Origin: Phallusia fumigata
Taxonomy: Eukaryota; Chordata; Ascidiacea; Phlebobranchia; Ascidiidae
Direction of reading: 5' to 3'
Length of the DNA stretch: 64,000 nt
Assembly: GCA_008931825.1 (NCBI GenBank)
Contig: QXVZ01001646.1
Coordinates: forward strand, 1 to 64,000
Shown: positions 48,101-54,867 of the stretch, in pieces
Numbering within the stretch: position 1 is the first letter of the stretch
Layout of the letters: the number at the start of each line of letters is the position of its first letter
The notes under the pieces: model-generated
The model's database searches: none
Told to the model about the DNA's origin: nothing
What the model saw: only the letters and a program-made list of their open reading frames with translations
Program-made: the position numbers and the translations under genes

Positions 48101-48763
48101 CGAACACTAGTACCCTAAATCTATCATACACCGCTATATGTCCACAGCTTGCTTTCATATGTAGTCAGTGAGCCTCGCAACTATATGACACTGTTTGGTG
48201 CCAATGTTTGCTGAGCAAATATTGTAAAGCGAATGGACGTTTTATCTCACAAGTCGATATGTTACCCAAACCGTACACGCCGCACGTGAACCTTCTGTTG
48301 AAGTAACACAGAGGGCTGAATTTTGAATTTATATATGTTGGATGTTGATTTTAACACACATAACCTCAGGTTGAAAGACATTACCCCAATAAAGATACAC
48401 CTACGGTTTTGTTATTGGTTTAAAATGTTGCGATAGCGTGCACTGAAGCTTCATCGTTTTAAGCTCTACCATTGTTCATCGTTCATTGTATGCAATAAAA
48501 ACTTTCGGGGACGAAAGATTTCCTTTCAGTTTGAACTCACTTGGTTTCAAGTTCTTATTCCAGCGCTGTCGAATTCTATAGTTCGATTCTTCTTCAGAAA
48601 TTAGGTCCTCGCTGTCGTCGCTGGTTGTACTTCCCCCGCAAGGATTGCTTTGACTTTTAGCAGTTTCCGTCGCAAAGCGTTGGAGAAACGATTCCCAACT
48701 GCAAATACTCTGATGTTGGTTCGATTTGGGTCGAATGATTTGCCGAGCCGCGTTTCGTTCCAT
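5941..48763 (-). CDS. PDE4: cAMP-specific 3',5'-cyclic phosphodiesterase 4, whole locus
   Basis: PDE4 hydrolyses cAMP to AMP and shapes PKA signalling in the cytosol and at scaffolds. Shared exons (all minus, 5' to 3') are 21402-21211, 21084-21045, 18087-18023, 17598-17400, 16350-16257, 9917-9774, 9459-9362, 9046-8945, 8657-8496, 8290-8191, 7904-7750, 7619-7497, 7135-6953, 6590-6460 and 6157-5941. All junctions are GT-AG and every phase fits. They give UCR1, UCR2, a linker, the HD-type catalytic domain and a C-terminal tail, about 668 residues. Upstream, alternative coding first exons supply different N-termini. Joined to the shared part they give predicted proteins of 816, 844, 840, 787, 1020 and 693 residues, all in frame. 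A 737-residue form starts at 10.98 kb and lacks UCR1 and UCR2. The family call is certain; which N-termini are used needs transcripts. Confidence 0.95.
6460..6590 (-). CDS. PDE4: PDE4 catalytic exon, C-terminal helices
   Basis: Encodes [19 protein letters not shown] and then [10 protein letters not shown], the end of the catalytic domain. The Phe of the substrate clamp is kept (QVMF where vertebrates have QVGF). Phase 0 in, phase 2 out. Confidence 0.95.
6953..7135 (-). CDS. PDE4: PDE4 catalytic exon with second metal Asp and glutamine switch
   Basis: 61 codons, phase 0 at both ends. Contains [14 protein letters not shown], whose Asp is a metal ligand, and [16 protein letters not shown], whose last Gln is the invariant purine-binding glutamine. 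Confidence 0.97.
7497..7619 (-). CDS. PDE4: PDE4 catalytic exon (ATDMSKHM block)
   Basis: 41 codons, phase 0 at both ends. Encodes [24 protein letters not shown] and [11 protein letters not shown], nearly identical to all animal PDE4s. Confidence 0.97.
7750..7904 (-). CDS. PDE4: PDE4 catalytic exon (ELALMYND block)
   Basis: 155 bp. Encodes [32 protein letters not shown] and SLRKMVIDM. It opens with two bases that complete a split Ser codon. Confidence 0.97.
8191..8290 (-). CDS. PDE4: PDE4 catalytic exon with HD metal motif
   Basis: 100 bp. Encodes [20 protein letters not shown] followed by DHPGLNNQY; the HD pair is the metal-binding motif of class I phosphodiesterases. The following HCNNS replaces the LINTN of vertebrate PDE4. 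Confidence 0.97.
8496..8657 (-). CDS. PDE4: PDE4 catalytic exon with HNxxH motif
   Basis: 54 codons. Encodes [19 protein letters not shown] and [12 protein letters not shown]. The HNSVH histidines are the catalytic acid and the first metal ligand. Confidence 0.97.
8945..9046 (-). CDS. PDE4: PDE4 catalytic exon, first helices
   Basis: 34 codons, phase 0. Encodes [20 protein letters not shown] and [13 protein letters not shown], matching the ELEDVNKWGLHVF start of the PDE4 catalytic unit. Confidence 0.95.
9362..9459 (-). CDS. PDE4: PDE4 exon joining linker to catalytic domain
   Basis: 98 bp. The reading [11 protein letters not shown] ends in [13 protein letters not shown], aligning with the FGVKTDQEDVLAK segment of other PDE4s. 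Sequence is diverged in its first half, as in the family. Confidence 0.88.
9774..9917 (-). CDS. PDE4: PDE4 linker exon (LR2 region)
   Basis: 144 bp. Starts with AC, so it can complete GAC (from UCR2) or AAC (from the 10.9-kb alternative exon). [19 protein letters not shown] matches the DKQNEVEIPSP..EREKKK linker of vertebrate PDE4, and GRIMGKITG its SQISG end. Confidence 0.92.
10182..10980 (-). CDS. PDE4: Alternative PDE4 first coding exon for a form without UCR1/UCR2
   Basis: 266 codons open from ATG at 10980 to a TTCTTCA|gtatgt donor, phase 1. The A left over plus AC of the linker exon makes Asn, so the frame runs straight into NQNDVMSPN. Nothing upstream in the shared gene is needed, so this form would skip both regulatory UCR modules. 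The unique region is Ser-, Arg- and Cys-rich (start [18 protein letters not shown]). A helix-like stretch, [20 protein letters not shown], precedes a Ser/Thr-rich end ([10 protein letters not shown]). I recognise no known short PDE4 N-terminus in it. An ORF this long, ending exactly in the right phase, is unlikely by chance. Confidence 0.65.
12215..12222. promoter_or_regulatory. CRE palindrome TGACGTCA
   Basis: Perfect CREB/ATF site within TTGACGTCAA, about 1.2 kb upstream of the ATG of the 10.9-kb PDE4 exon on the minus strand. Confidence 0.4.
12466..12473. promoter_or_regulatory. CRE palindrome TGACGTCA
   Basis: Second perfect site 251 bp from the previous one, in a GC-richer stretch (12300-12560) that could be promoter DNA for the 10.9-kb exon. 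Confidence 0.4.
13671..14291. repeat. First copy of ~617-bp repeat flanking an N
   Basis: Starts at ACGCTGAAAGATTGCC and runs to TTCATGCTATGGG. The same text, with scattered substitutions and small indels, follows at once after the n at 14292. The pattern is that of two allelic contig ends laid side by side. Confidence 0.85.
14293..14908. repeat. Second copy of ~617-bp repeat
   Basis: Near copy of 13671-14291. Its right end continues into unique sequence (GACGCCCCTCC), whereas the first copy stops at the n. Contains no coding exon of PDE4. Confidence 0.85.
16257..16350 (-). CDS. PDE4: PDE4 UCR2 exon, second half
   Basis: 94 bp. Encodes [19 protein letters not shown] and [11 protein letters not shown], then a G that completes Asp with the linker exon. 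This is the autoinhibitory part of UCR2, which folds over the active site. Confidence 0.95.
17400..17598 (-). CDS. PDE4: PDE4 UCR2 exon, first half
   Basis: 199 bp. [12 protein letters not shown] leads to [19 protein letters not shown] and [10 protein letters not shown]. The donor is AAG|gtggga. UCR2 pairs with UCR1 in long forms and mediates dimerisation and cAMP feedback control. Confidence 0.95.
18023..18087 (-). CDS. PDE4: PDE4 UCR1 exon 3
   Basis: 65 bp coding [20 protein letters not shown], then the LR1 linker. Phase 0 in, phase 2 out. Confidence 0.95.
18088..21044. other. PDE4 intron within UCR1
   Basis: About 3 kb. A 26-27-bp direct repeat (TTTTTCTGTATACTT...) lies at 18951-19001. 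Open frames such as 18554-18775 (-) and 20337-20609 (+) show no family signal. Nothing else recognised. Confidence 0.5.
21045..21084 (-). CDS. PDE4: PDE4 UCR1 microexon
   Basis: 40 bp coding [13 protein letters not shown] after a split Thr codon. The same tiny exon ([12 protein letters not shown]) exists in vertebrate PDE4 genes, so the gene structure is conserved as well as the sequence. Confidence 0.96.
21211..21402 (-). CDS. PDE4: PDE4 UCR1 exon 1, common acceptor of long forms
   Basis: 192 bp. Starts with one T after ttgcag, then [28 protein letters not shown] and [13 protein letters not shown] is the PKA site that activates long PDE4 forms in vertebrates. Every long-form first exon must end with two spare bases to join here; all the listed ones do. 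Confidence 0.97.
21762..21997 (-). CDS. PDE4: Candidate PDE4 alternative first exon (MAEQEP form)
   Basis: Open from ATG ([15 protein letters not shown]) for 78 codons to CACG|gttagg, phase 2, so Arg would bridge into FDVENG. The peptide is Arg/Ser-rich and ends [13 protein letters not shown]. The donor is weak (gttagg), and the exon lies only 360 bp upstream of UCR1. I rate it a candidate; a chance ORF is possible. Confidence 0.35.
22236..22462 (-). CDS. Weak candidate PDE4 alternative first exon (MSSDTI form)
   Basis: ATG-started frame of 75 codons to CAAAA|gtaggc, again phase 2 (Asn bridge). It begins [14 protein letters not shown] and has [11 protein letters not shown]. Nothing but phase and openness supports it; the odds of a chance fit are considerable. 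Confidence 0.2.
22463..25635. other. PDE4 intron, nothing recognised
   Basis: About 3.2 kb of intron between candidate first exons. Small open frames occur on both strands without any family resemblance. No repeats or RNA genes seen. Confidence 0.45.
25636..25712 (-). CDS. PDE4: Candidate short PDE4 alternative first exon (MRPAP form)
   Basis: ATG followed by [20 protein letters not shown] and RIFSF, then AA|gtaagt, a strong donor in phase 2 that makes Asn before FDVENG. The short basic N-terminus with a Ser just before the junction resembles vertebrate short-N-terminus long forms such as PDE4D3 and PDE4D8 in design (recalled from memory). The predicted protein is 693 residues. Support is the donor quality, phase and position; the ORF itself is too short to be evidence. 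Confidence 0.45.
26858..27915 (-). CDS. PDE4: PDE4 alternative first exon with 352-residue N-terminus
   Basis: 352 codons open from ATG ([19 protein letters not shown]) to CTGTG|gtaagta, a consensus donor in phase 2; Cys bridges to FDVENG. The unique region is dominated by Ser, Arg and Tyr with many potential phosphosites. Its last 90 residues are less biased ([37 protein letters not shown]). Length, single-strand openness and exact junction make a real coding exon likely. I do not recognise the domain; it would make the largest PDE4 form here, 1020 residues. Confidence 0.75.
28522..28529. promoter_or_regulatory. CRE palindrome upstream of the 27.9-kb first exon
   Basis: TGACGTCA about 0.6 kb upstream (minus sense) of the ATG at 27915. 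Position suits a cAMP-responsive promoter for that form; function is inferred. Confidence 0.4.
28863..29221 (-). CDS. PDE4: PDE4 alternative first exon (MSVDVSK form)
   Basis: 119 codons from ATG ([18 protein letters not shown]) to CTACG|gtaagc, phase 2; Arg bridges to FDVENG, giving VKLRFDVENG. The region has basic and Ser/Pro-rich patches ([18 protein letters not shown]). The LR-FDV junction recalls the LRRFDV junction of PDE4D4, but the rest is not alignable by eye. Predicted protein 787 residues. Confidence 0.65.
29731..29738. promoter_or_regulatory. CRE palindrome upstream of the 29.2-kb first exon
   Basis: TGACGTCA about 0.5 kb upstream (minus sense) of the ATG at 29221. Confidence 0.4.
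30035..30240. repeat. Diverged direct repeat, copy 1
   Basis: Shares an ordered series of blocks with 30330-30550 at an offset near 295 bp. Blocks include ACGCAAACATGTGC / ACGCAAACACGTGC, AAATAGCATATTA, TTAATTGCAAATATTC, CATGAARAAAGCAAATTT and ATCCTGTC. Divergence is too high for an assembly overlap. Confidence 0.75.
30330..30550. repeat. Diverged direct repeat, copy 2
   Basis: Partner of 30035-30240. Either an old tandem duplication or two copies of an unrecognised element; no terminal repeats or target duplication seen. Confidence 0.75.
33057..33574 (-). CDS. PDE4: PDE4 alternative first exon, PDE4D3-like end (RRHSWIC)
   Basis: 172 codons from ATG ([14 protein letters not shown]) to GGATATG|gtatgt, phase 2. 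With the T of UCR1 it reads [15 protein letters not shown]. Vertebrate PDE4D3 reads FPFRRHSWICFDVDNG, so the junction peptide and the intron position are the same; its Ser is a PKA site in mammals. The ascidian-type exon is much longer than the 15-residue mammalian one, adding Pro/Ser-rich and acidic stretches ([18 protein letters not shown]). Predicted protein 840 residues. Confidence 0.85.
33575..38447. other. PDE4 intron, nothing recognised
   Basis: About 4.9 kb. A 115-codon ATG frame at 37690-38037 (-) and a 138-codon non-ATG frame at 36119-36535 (-) have no family match, and I see no clear phase-2 donor. A short tandem CACCTAGG pair lies near 36715. Confidence 0.45.
38448..38977 (-). CDS. 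PDE4: PDE4 alternative first exon, PDE4D5-like end (RRFTVA)
   Basis: 176 codons from ATG ([16 protein letters not shown]) to ACCAG|gtgctg, phase 2; Ser bridges to FDVENG. The end reads [18 protein letters not shown], then [15 protein letters not shown]. Vertebrate PDE4D5 has SPVISPRNSPRLLRRML and RRFTVAHTCFDV, so both the SP..SP..RR block and the RRFTVA junction are shared. An upstream basic helix ([20 protein letters not shown]) is in the place where mammalian PDE4D5 binds RACK1 and beta-arrestin; equivalence is inference. Predicted protein 844 residues. Confidence 0.85.
38978..45282. other. PDE4 intron with a SINE-like element
   Basis: 6.3 kb. Holds a tRNA-like SINE fragment (44148-44247) and a palindromic octamer ATTTGCAAAT near 40562. 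The open frames, e.g. 39217-39567 (+) and 42638-43009 (+), have no recognised domain and lack credible starts or splice context. Confidence 0.45.
44148..44247 (-). repeat. tRNA-derived SINE head
   Basis: On the minus strand a pol III A-box-like stretch (TAGTTAGGCGAGCAC) is followed some 80 bp later by a B box (TGTTCGAACCCCGC). The cloverleaf does not close, so it is not a working tRNA gene. A tRNA-derived SINE head is the simplest reading; I could not see its tail or target duplication. Confidence 0.4.
45283..45412 (-). CDS. PDE4: PDE4 N-terminal exon A3 of the longest-range form
   Basis: 130 bp between gacag acceptor and TACAG|gtttgt. In the frame set by its neighbours it reads [20 protein letters not shown], then [19 protein letters not shown], ending in phase 2 so that Ser bridges to FDVENG. 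Vertebrate PDE4D7 has EEDPFRGMEPYLVRRLSCR and IQLPPLAFRQ, a good match in order and spacing. Confidence 0.7.
46184..46276 (-). CDS. PDE4: PDE4 N-terminal exon A2
   Basis: 93 bp, phase 1 at both ends. Reads [19 protein letters not shown], then [16 protein letters not shown] recalls the SRSKSASEE of PDE4D7. Another frame is also open, but only this one fits the phases of exons A1 and A3. Confidence 0.65.
46277..48540. other. Intron of the PDE4 A-form
   Basis: 2.3 kb between exons A1 and A2. No exon, repeat or RNA gene recognised. A 96-codon ATG frame at 47251-47541 (+) lacks support. Confidence 0.45.
48541..48763 (-). CDS. PDE4: PDE4 N-terminal exon A1 (start of A-form)
   Basis: Starts at ATG 48763 ([18 protein letters not shown]) and ends CCAA|gtgagt in phase 1, which fits A2. 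It encodes a basic start, then an acidic Ser-rich stretch ([20 protein letters not shown]). With A2, A3 and the shared exons it gives an 816-residue protein in one frame. It is the most distant PDE4 exon I can place, 27 kb from UCR1. Confidence 0.6.
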
Positions 48764-51337
48764 ATTTTTTACAGTATAAACCTTCAATATACATCCATTC
48801 AGGATTGCTCATCTCAGCACACACTTGTTATTGTGAGCATAATGGTGGTACCTACAGCGCCATTCTGTCATGCACATTAACAATTTAGTTTCACAGCTGT
48901 GCGCTACCGATCGCCGGCGTCACACGGTGTTACATTGCAACTACGCCTTCCACAAATCTCTGTTGTGTTTCAATACCGGACATGCTGCCTGATGTAACCG
49001 CCGCGACTGCTGCCTACTCATACACATAATAGACAAAGACAACAGGCATTATCCACGGCCTGCTCGCAACCGACTAGCGCGTATTTGTGAAAATCGACAC
49101 GAAGCGCTGACCCTCTCCCTGTGCTGTACTCATAAAAGCTTTACGGCAGCCACTTGAAAGGCGTGTTTGCCATTGAAACTTAGAAAGACAACATTATAAA
49201 TAGCTCTTGGTGATATTTTAATGTGAACATGTGTTGGCTGCAAAAACTTGGCATGTTCAGTAAACACATAGCTCGCTGCACGCTGACCAATGCTCATACC
49301 CAAGGAAACGTGTCGCGAATAAGTGGTTAGGGATTAAATCACATTGTGAAACAACTACAAAGAATGCCGCGTGCCTTTCGTGAAGTAATCTACCTTTAAA
49401 CGAGCAACGTGTCCTGCACACTAAAAGCTGCGTAGCAATTCCAGTCACTTATTGACATATTTTTGTATCCATCATTTTGTTTACTTTGCAAACCAAGCTA
49501 CAGAAAGCCCAGCATCGGCTTGTGATACTGCATATCTTGTGAGTGCCAGATCACGCCGAAGCACCACAGTGCTATGAATCATGGCAATCACATTTGAAGG
49601 AAAATATAACCTCTCGTCCTTCGCCCGCGAACGCATCAGCTGGCTGCTGTGTGTACAGGAAGAATGTCTTACTGGCCAGGCCAACATGCCTCTGCGCAGT
49701 GAGATGACTGCAAAATAACTACTCGAACAAGCAAAAAGCGCAGCATATACGGTTGATTAAGCGCCTGCTGCATCCGTCGGACAACAGAAACAAAGCCAAA
49801 CTACCTTGCTGCCGGACAGCTTGAAGAGCGTACATTCAAATTACCAATCGAATGTCTTGTCTACCCGTAGGCCAAAACGTGGACTTTACTTAACTCCAAA
49901 CCGTCAATCGAAGTTCGAGTAGCTTTTGCGCCGCTAACCCATTTCTGCTGTCCGTCAATCACTGGAACAAGCAACTTACGCATCATACATCATCACACAA
50001 CTAAACCGCCGTTTTAATTTTGACAGGATAGGCAAGGTGTTTCTGCACTAACCGGCTCAGTATCATAAATATTTTATCCGGTGTAACCATTCGTATTGTA
50101 ACAGTTATATTAATCCTGCTGCACATAAATGCCAAGGCGTTGTGGTGATCGGAAGCGTAAACACCTGGCTATCGTTTCCTGTTTCGGTTTGAATGACCTT
50201 CACTGATCCTATCTGCAAACTACAGGCAAAGTAGAGCCAAAAAAGTGTTCACACTAAAAAAGAATAAGTGCAACCAACCCCCCATTACCAAACTAAACAA
50301 GATTTGTCTCGGTTGAATGGACAGAGAACAGCGCTGGTAAGTACAAGCTAAACCGTTTGCTTTATCATTTATCGGCAAATGCTCAACCTATTGGTAAGCA
50401 TCAACTTCAAGTTGTTCGAAACACGAACTCCAATCCTGCAAAAATGTTTTGATGCGAGCTTTTCCAATCACAGGCTGCTTACGTTGCGTCAGTAAGTGGT
50501 GGACGCAAAAAGAATATCGTTTCTCACTACATGTAAGAAGACTAGCGTTCATCAGTTTTAGATTGTGCATCCAATAGTAATGTATACAGCATAGGACTGA
50601 CATTGTTGACAGCCCTGCCAGCAGTTCATGTCAACGTGCTAGGCAATCAAAAAGTTCGTAAAATCTGCGTCAAATGGGGGTTTACCTTTGTTCGGTGCGC
50701 CATAATTGAATGGCCCGTTATCCGACTGATGTTTTGGGTGATTGGAAAGATAACCACAGCTTAAACCATTTAAACTTGGCTTGGTCTAACTGAATCCGAA
50801 AGGACTACAACTAAACCCATCAAAATGCCCTTTACACATCAGTTTTATAACTCATAGCAAAAATTATTTTGCAGGTATCCTAGCAATGTGACCTAACAGT
50901 TCAGGAAACAACAACCCAGGAAACTGCTTAGTGCTTGGGGATCGTTTTTCACTGCTGCCATAAAAAATTTAAAGGCAAAAACCGAGTGCCTGCCGCAATA
51001 AAGATTTTAATACATGTAACCCGGTTGAACATATTCCAGTCCAATTGACAAAAACAGCAAAGTATTTCTTTTTTATTCGGTCATTAAGTGAAAATCGTTC
51101 TCTGTTTGCAACAAACAACATTCTGCAAAAGCAGTATTGCCTTGCGCCACGACTTTCCCAAATTACATTCAAACTCACAAAGCAATTTAAAACTAAACCA
51201 TTTCGTTTGTTTGATCAAAAACGAGTGGACAATTTTGCCTACTTGGCCAACAGTCATGCACAGCATGTCATTTTACTGCCCCGCGAAAGAGCTTGTTTAT
51301 TTTACAGTCCAACAAAAATATCGCCAACAAAAGAGTT
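48764..51337. other. Upstream flank of PDE4, no gene recognised
   Basis: About 2.6 kb expected to contain the distal PDE4 promoter. Open frames are under 100 codons and overlap on both strands. No repeat or RNA gene seen. Confidence 0.45.
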
Positions 51338-51691
51338 ATGATCTTACCTCGTAAATGGTTGAACATTGTTTCTTTAATTCTTGTGTGGATCCACCTTCAA
51401 GCTAAAGCAACCGCCGCTAGCAGCAATCAGCACACCCCTGATTGTAACCTATACACATGCGGTCTTCAGCCTGACGAGGTAAAGAAAAGGGCTGGCGTTT
51501 CAAGAATAGAAACCGTTAATGTACCGCTTGTTACCACACGCGTCCTGAAAAAATGCAAGAAAATCGTTAAATTCAAACCAAACACTTGTACCCCAGATAT
51601 TGATTTTGACTCAAGTGATATGTCACATTGGATTGTTACTGGTCTTGTATCTGAATTATTAGGAATTAGCCTCAAGCGATATTTCAATTGA
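51338..51691 (+). CDS. Candidate secreted Cys-containing peptide, 117 residues
   Basis: ATG-started frame with a textbook signal peptide: MILPRKW, then a hydrophobic core (LNIVSLILVWIHLQA) and small residues ATAA before SSNQHTPDC. The rest has four Cys in two close pairs (CNLYTC and CKKIVKFKPNTC). A KKR site after the first pair suggests a processed or disulfide-bonded secreted peptide. The NLYTC ring is faintly like calcitonin-type NLSTC rings, but the spacing differs and no amidation signal follows, so I do not assign it. GAG|gtaaag at 51479-51480 could be a splice donor, in which case this is only a first exon. Family not recognised. Confidence 0.45.
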   Translation: MILPRKWLNIVSLILVWIHLQAKATAASSNQHTPDCNLYTCGLQPDEVKKRAGVSRIETVNVPLVTTRVLKKCKKIVKFKPNTCTPDIDFDSSDMSHWIVTGLVSELLGISLKRYFN

Positions 51692-53662
51692 GCGTCACTG
51701 CTCTTTTTCGCGTCAACCAAAAAGAGGAAGCAGTGTTAATGTAAGTTTGATGTGTCGCTGATGACCTCTCTGGTTCATTCTCCCACGGTCTGTCGTGGTA
51801 CATTTGTAACTACTAACCTGTGCGCGTTCACTGACAAAAGTGCAACATACCACTTTTGCACTTGGTCACCCATCTTTCAACTGGGTGTGTTTTAAACCAC
51901 GGCAGTAGATTTTACTTGACATCGAGCGTTTTATGCCGTGGTAGTGACATTTATTTGCACGTGCGTAAGTGTGTTCCGCATCCAATCGCTCGTCACCCGC
52001 TGTTGTGACGTAAACGGACGTCAGCGCACCAGGGCTTTGGCGTCATTTCGGACAGATAGTCCCGCGCCCAAAGACGCTTGGCAGTTCGGTGACAACTTTT
52101 ACTGTTAGATAATTAAAATGGCTTACAAGCAGAAATCAAAACGAGGAAGACTCCCATTAATCGATCCTCATACAAAACATGTCACCTTCAGTACTGCTGA
52201 TTTGCTTGTTATTGTGCCTTACCACAAGCTGGTTTAATCAGTTCACTGCATTTTGCAAACCGGCAATGAACATTTGCTTCGAACGCAGTGAAAGTTTAAC
52301 CATGAGCTGAAATATATCTGACAGCATCTGGAGTGCTCGTGCATTTCAGAACAATATTTTGCCCACATTCCAGCTCAAAAAAGGCAATCAACCTTTAGAT
52401 GTACAACGCCCGCGCATCATAAATTCGTCGCTTTCTTGTGTGCTTTACGACGATCCACCAAAATACTGGAAATTTAAAAAGGCAGACTCATTTTATCACT
52501 CCCTAAACTCGTTTGCTGTCTGCCTTTCGTCCTTCGAGCTATCAAGCTACGTCTACAGTCACTCATCCACTGAACCGATGACAGCGTATGAAATCATTGG
52601 CTGTTAAGGCGGATATTATTTGACCACACGTGAACAAACCCTGCTGTCAGCACCTTGTCATTGATCAATAAAATTGACAAACCGACCTTTTTTCTCGTAA
52701 AAACGTCCGATTTGAAATTACGCAAATGTCAGTAAGACTAACACAATATTGGGTGTTTGATATTGCTGAAACCGGGCCTGTTTTCTTCTATTGAATGCTT
52801 TCGTGGCGTAGGCGTCTTCAAGGAAAATGTCAACATGTTTGCGATGGGTATGGCAACGAGAACAGCACAAAATAAAACTGGGTATTCTTTTTGCAAGCGA
52901 ATGCCCATGTCTACGCAGGTGGCACCGCTATTCGTGCTGGTTGCCGTGCTGGGATCATAGTCAGTAAAAGTTTCACCGCATAAATTGCAGCAATCACTTC
53001 ATGAAATGCACAATTTACCCTATTTTGCTCAAAACATCTTCGGCCTGCTGCAGAGAATACAATAACACCATAAACAAGAAACTTAACTTTATGCAAGCTT
53101 CATCACGGATGGCAAATTCACCCTTTCACAGCTATGCACAGATGTATATTGAATCGTTTCACTTTTTTTACTGCTTGTGATTGAAAGATACTGTACAGTT
53201 TTTCAGCAGCAAAACGTTGATTGACAGGCTCGTATGAAGTTCGTATATAGTGCATGTTCAAGAATAATGACGACTTTACCGTCCGAACACAATTACCGCA
53301 AAATAACAAACACCGACCGACAACATCCGCTTTAGGACACGGTTGTCAGGACATGACTCTCGCATAGTGCTAAACTGCCGGGCATGGTTTGTTTACTTTC
53401 TGCGTTGAAAACGACAAAATAATTAAAACCTATTAAATCCCATGGCAGAATTCAGAATACTGGAGAAAATGCAAATTTTAAATTACTGAAAAAACGTACT
53501 GCGATGACGTAAAAGTTGCATTGTTGTCATGACGAAACCGGTTGACCTGTAAGAAAACACACTGTGCTCTGAAGTACAACTAGATTGGCCAATGCCAAAC
53601 TTAAAAAAGAGGACACTATATGGGGCCAACTTTATTGACGTCATTTACGAAATGTAGCGATT
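51692..53662. other. Intergenic, nothing recognised
   Basis: About 2 kb. A GC-richer, TGACGT-bearing stretch at 51960-52080 might be promoter DNA. Open frames at 52359-52607 and 52757-52960 (+) have no family signal. Confidence 0.4.
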
Positions 53663-53670
53663 CCCTATAT

Positions 53671-53920
53671 CAGCGATTCTCAAAGTGTGTTCCGCCACCC
53701 CATCATAGTGGTCCGGCGAAAAGATGACTTAAACTATGCACGGGTTCATAAAATCGCCTGTTTTGAGAGCATGTTAAAATGGAATTCTGTTTGGTGGTCC
53801 TCAGAAAAAAGTTCAAGGATAAAGTGGTCCTTTGGCTAAAAAGTTTGATAAACACTGCCCTATATGAAAAAAGTTCAAGGATAAAGTGGTCCTTTGGCTA
53901 AAAAAGTTTGGGAAACACTG
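53671..53920. mobile_element. hAT-type MITE with duplicated right end
   Basis: Left end CAGCGATTCTCAAAGTG and right end CAAACTTT-type (AAAGTTTGGGAAACACTG) are imperfect inverted repeats of the hAT Charlie-like kind. CCCTATAT flanks it on both sides (53663-53670 and 53921-53928), the 8-bp target duplication expected of hAT elements. The last ~63 bp, including the right end and the target duplication, occur twice in tandem (ends at 53857 and 53920). No transposase; non-autonomous. Confidence 0.75.
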
Positions 53921-53928
53921 CCCTATAT

Positions 53929-54856
53929 GCTCGACCCACAAAGAAATACAATGTAAAATCGGATTTCACATTTCGCATTGTAAATGTTTAAATGACACAA
54001 AATTTAAGAACCTTCAGTAATTTTTTAGTACATTTTAATGTCGTAACAACTAGCTATAACATTGTGGTAGCGGATATTATATTTCTAATAAATGTTGTGC
54101 TTTATCAAATCATCGATCGGTGCAGGTACTTGTCGCCACAAGGGGACAAACAAAACGCATTAAAACGAGACAGTCCGGTGTACTGACGTCAGGCTACGCA
54201 AAGCAATTTTTCAAGCTGCGCGGGAGATACTCAAAGAGTAATGTCGTTGCAAGAAATCTTTTCTATAATATCTCTTTGAGATGACGTATCCAGGGTGTGT
54301 GTGTGGCAATACAAAGTGAGTAAACGCTAAAGCAAACACCTGAGCGAATAGTTTACCCAAACAGAGTTATAAAAAACTGATCTGGCTTTGTTTTAGAAAA
54401 CCCATCAAAAAAGGCGAACACTTAGTCAACCGTCTGAATTTCTTAACATAAAGAAATTAAAGATCAGAGTGTCATCTAATGTTAAAATCATATCAAAACG
54501 ATTTTAAGAACACCGTCTATGACTTGTATAAAAGTGGTGCACAACAATGTTTTAACTTACAATTCCGACATTGGATTTCTCCTGAACTTCGAAAGTCAAA
54601 CCAGTTAATTTGTAAAAAAAACAAGGTGGTATTCGCTTCAAAAAAATTTTCTTTGCTTTATAGTTTATTTAATATTTTGAACATCTGGATGTTGACGTCA
54701 TGTGACGTGCTTGTTATCAAACCAAGCAAAGGCGGGGTTAACTATTAACAGCTCCGGTGTCCCTCGAATTTATATTGATTTTACAATTATAGCGATTTTA
54801 CAACTTTCTCGCTTTTCCAATATTTGTCTCTCGTCATTGGGACAAGGGTGCGTTCA
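53929..54856. other. Intergenic with an unassigned ORF
   Basis: Contains an 89-codon ATG frame at 54479-54748 (+) and CRE palindromes at 54184-54191 and 54693-54700. I cannot support a gene from sequence alone. Confidence 0.35.
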
Positions 54857-54867
54857 TTCGCAGCTCG

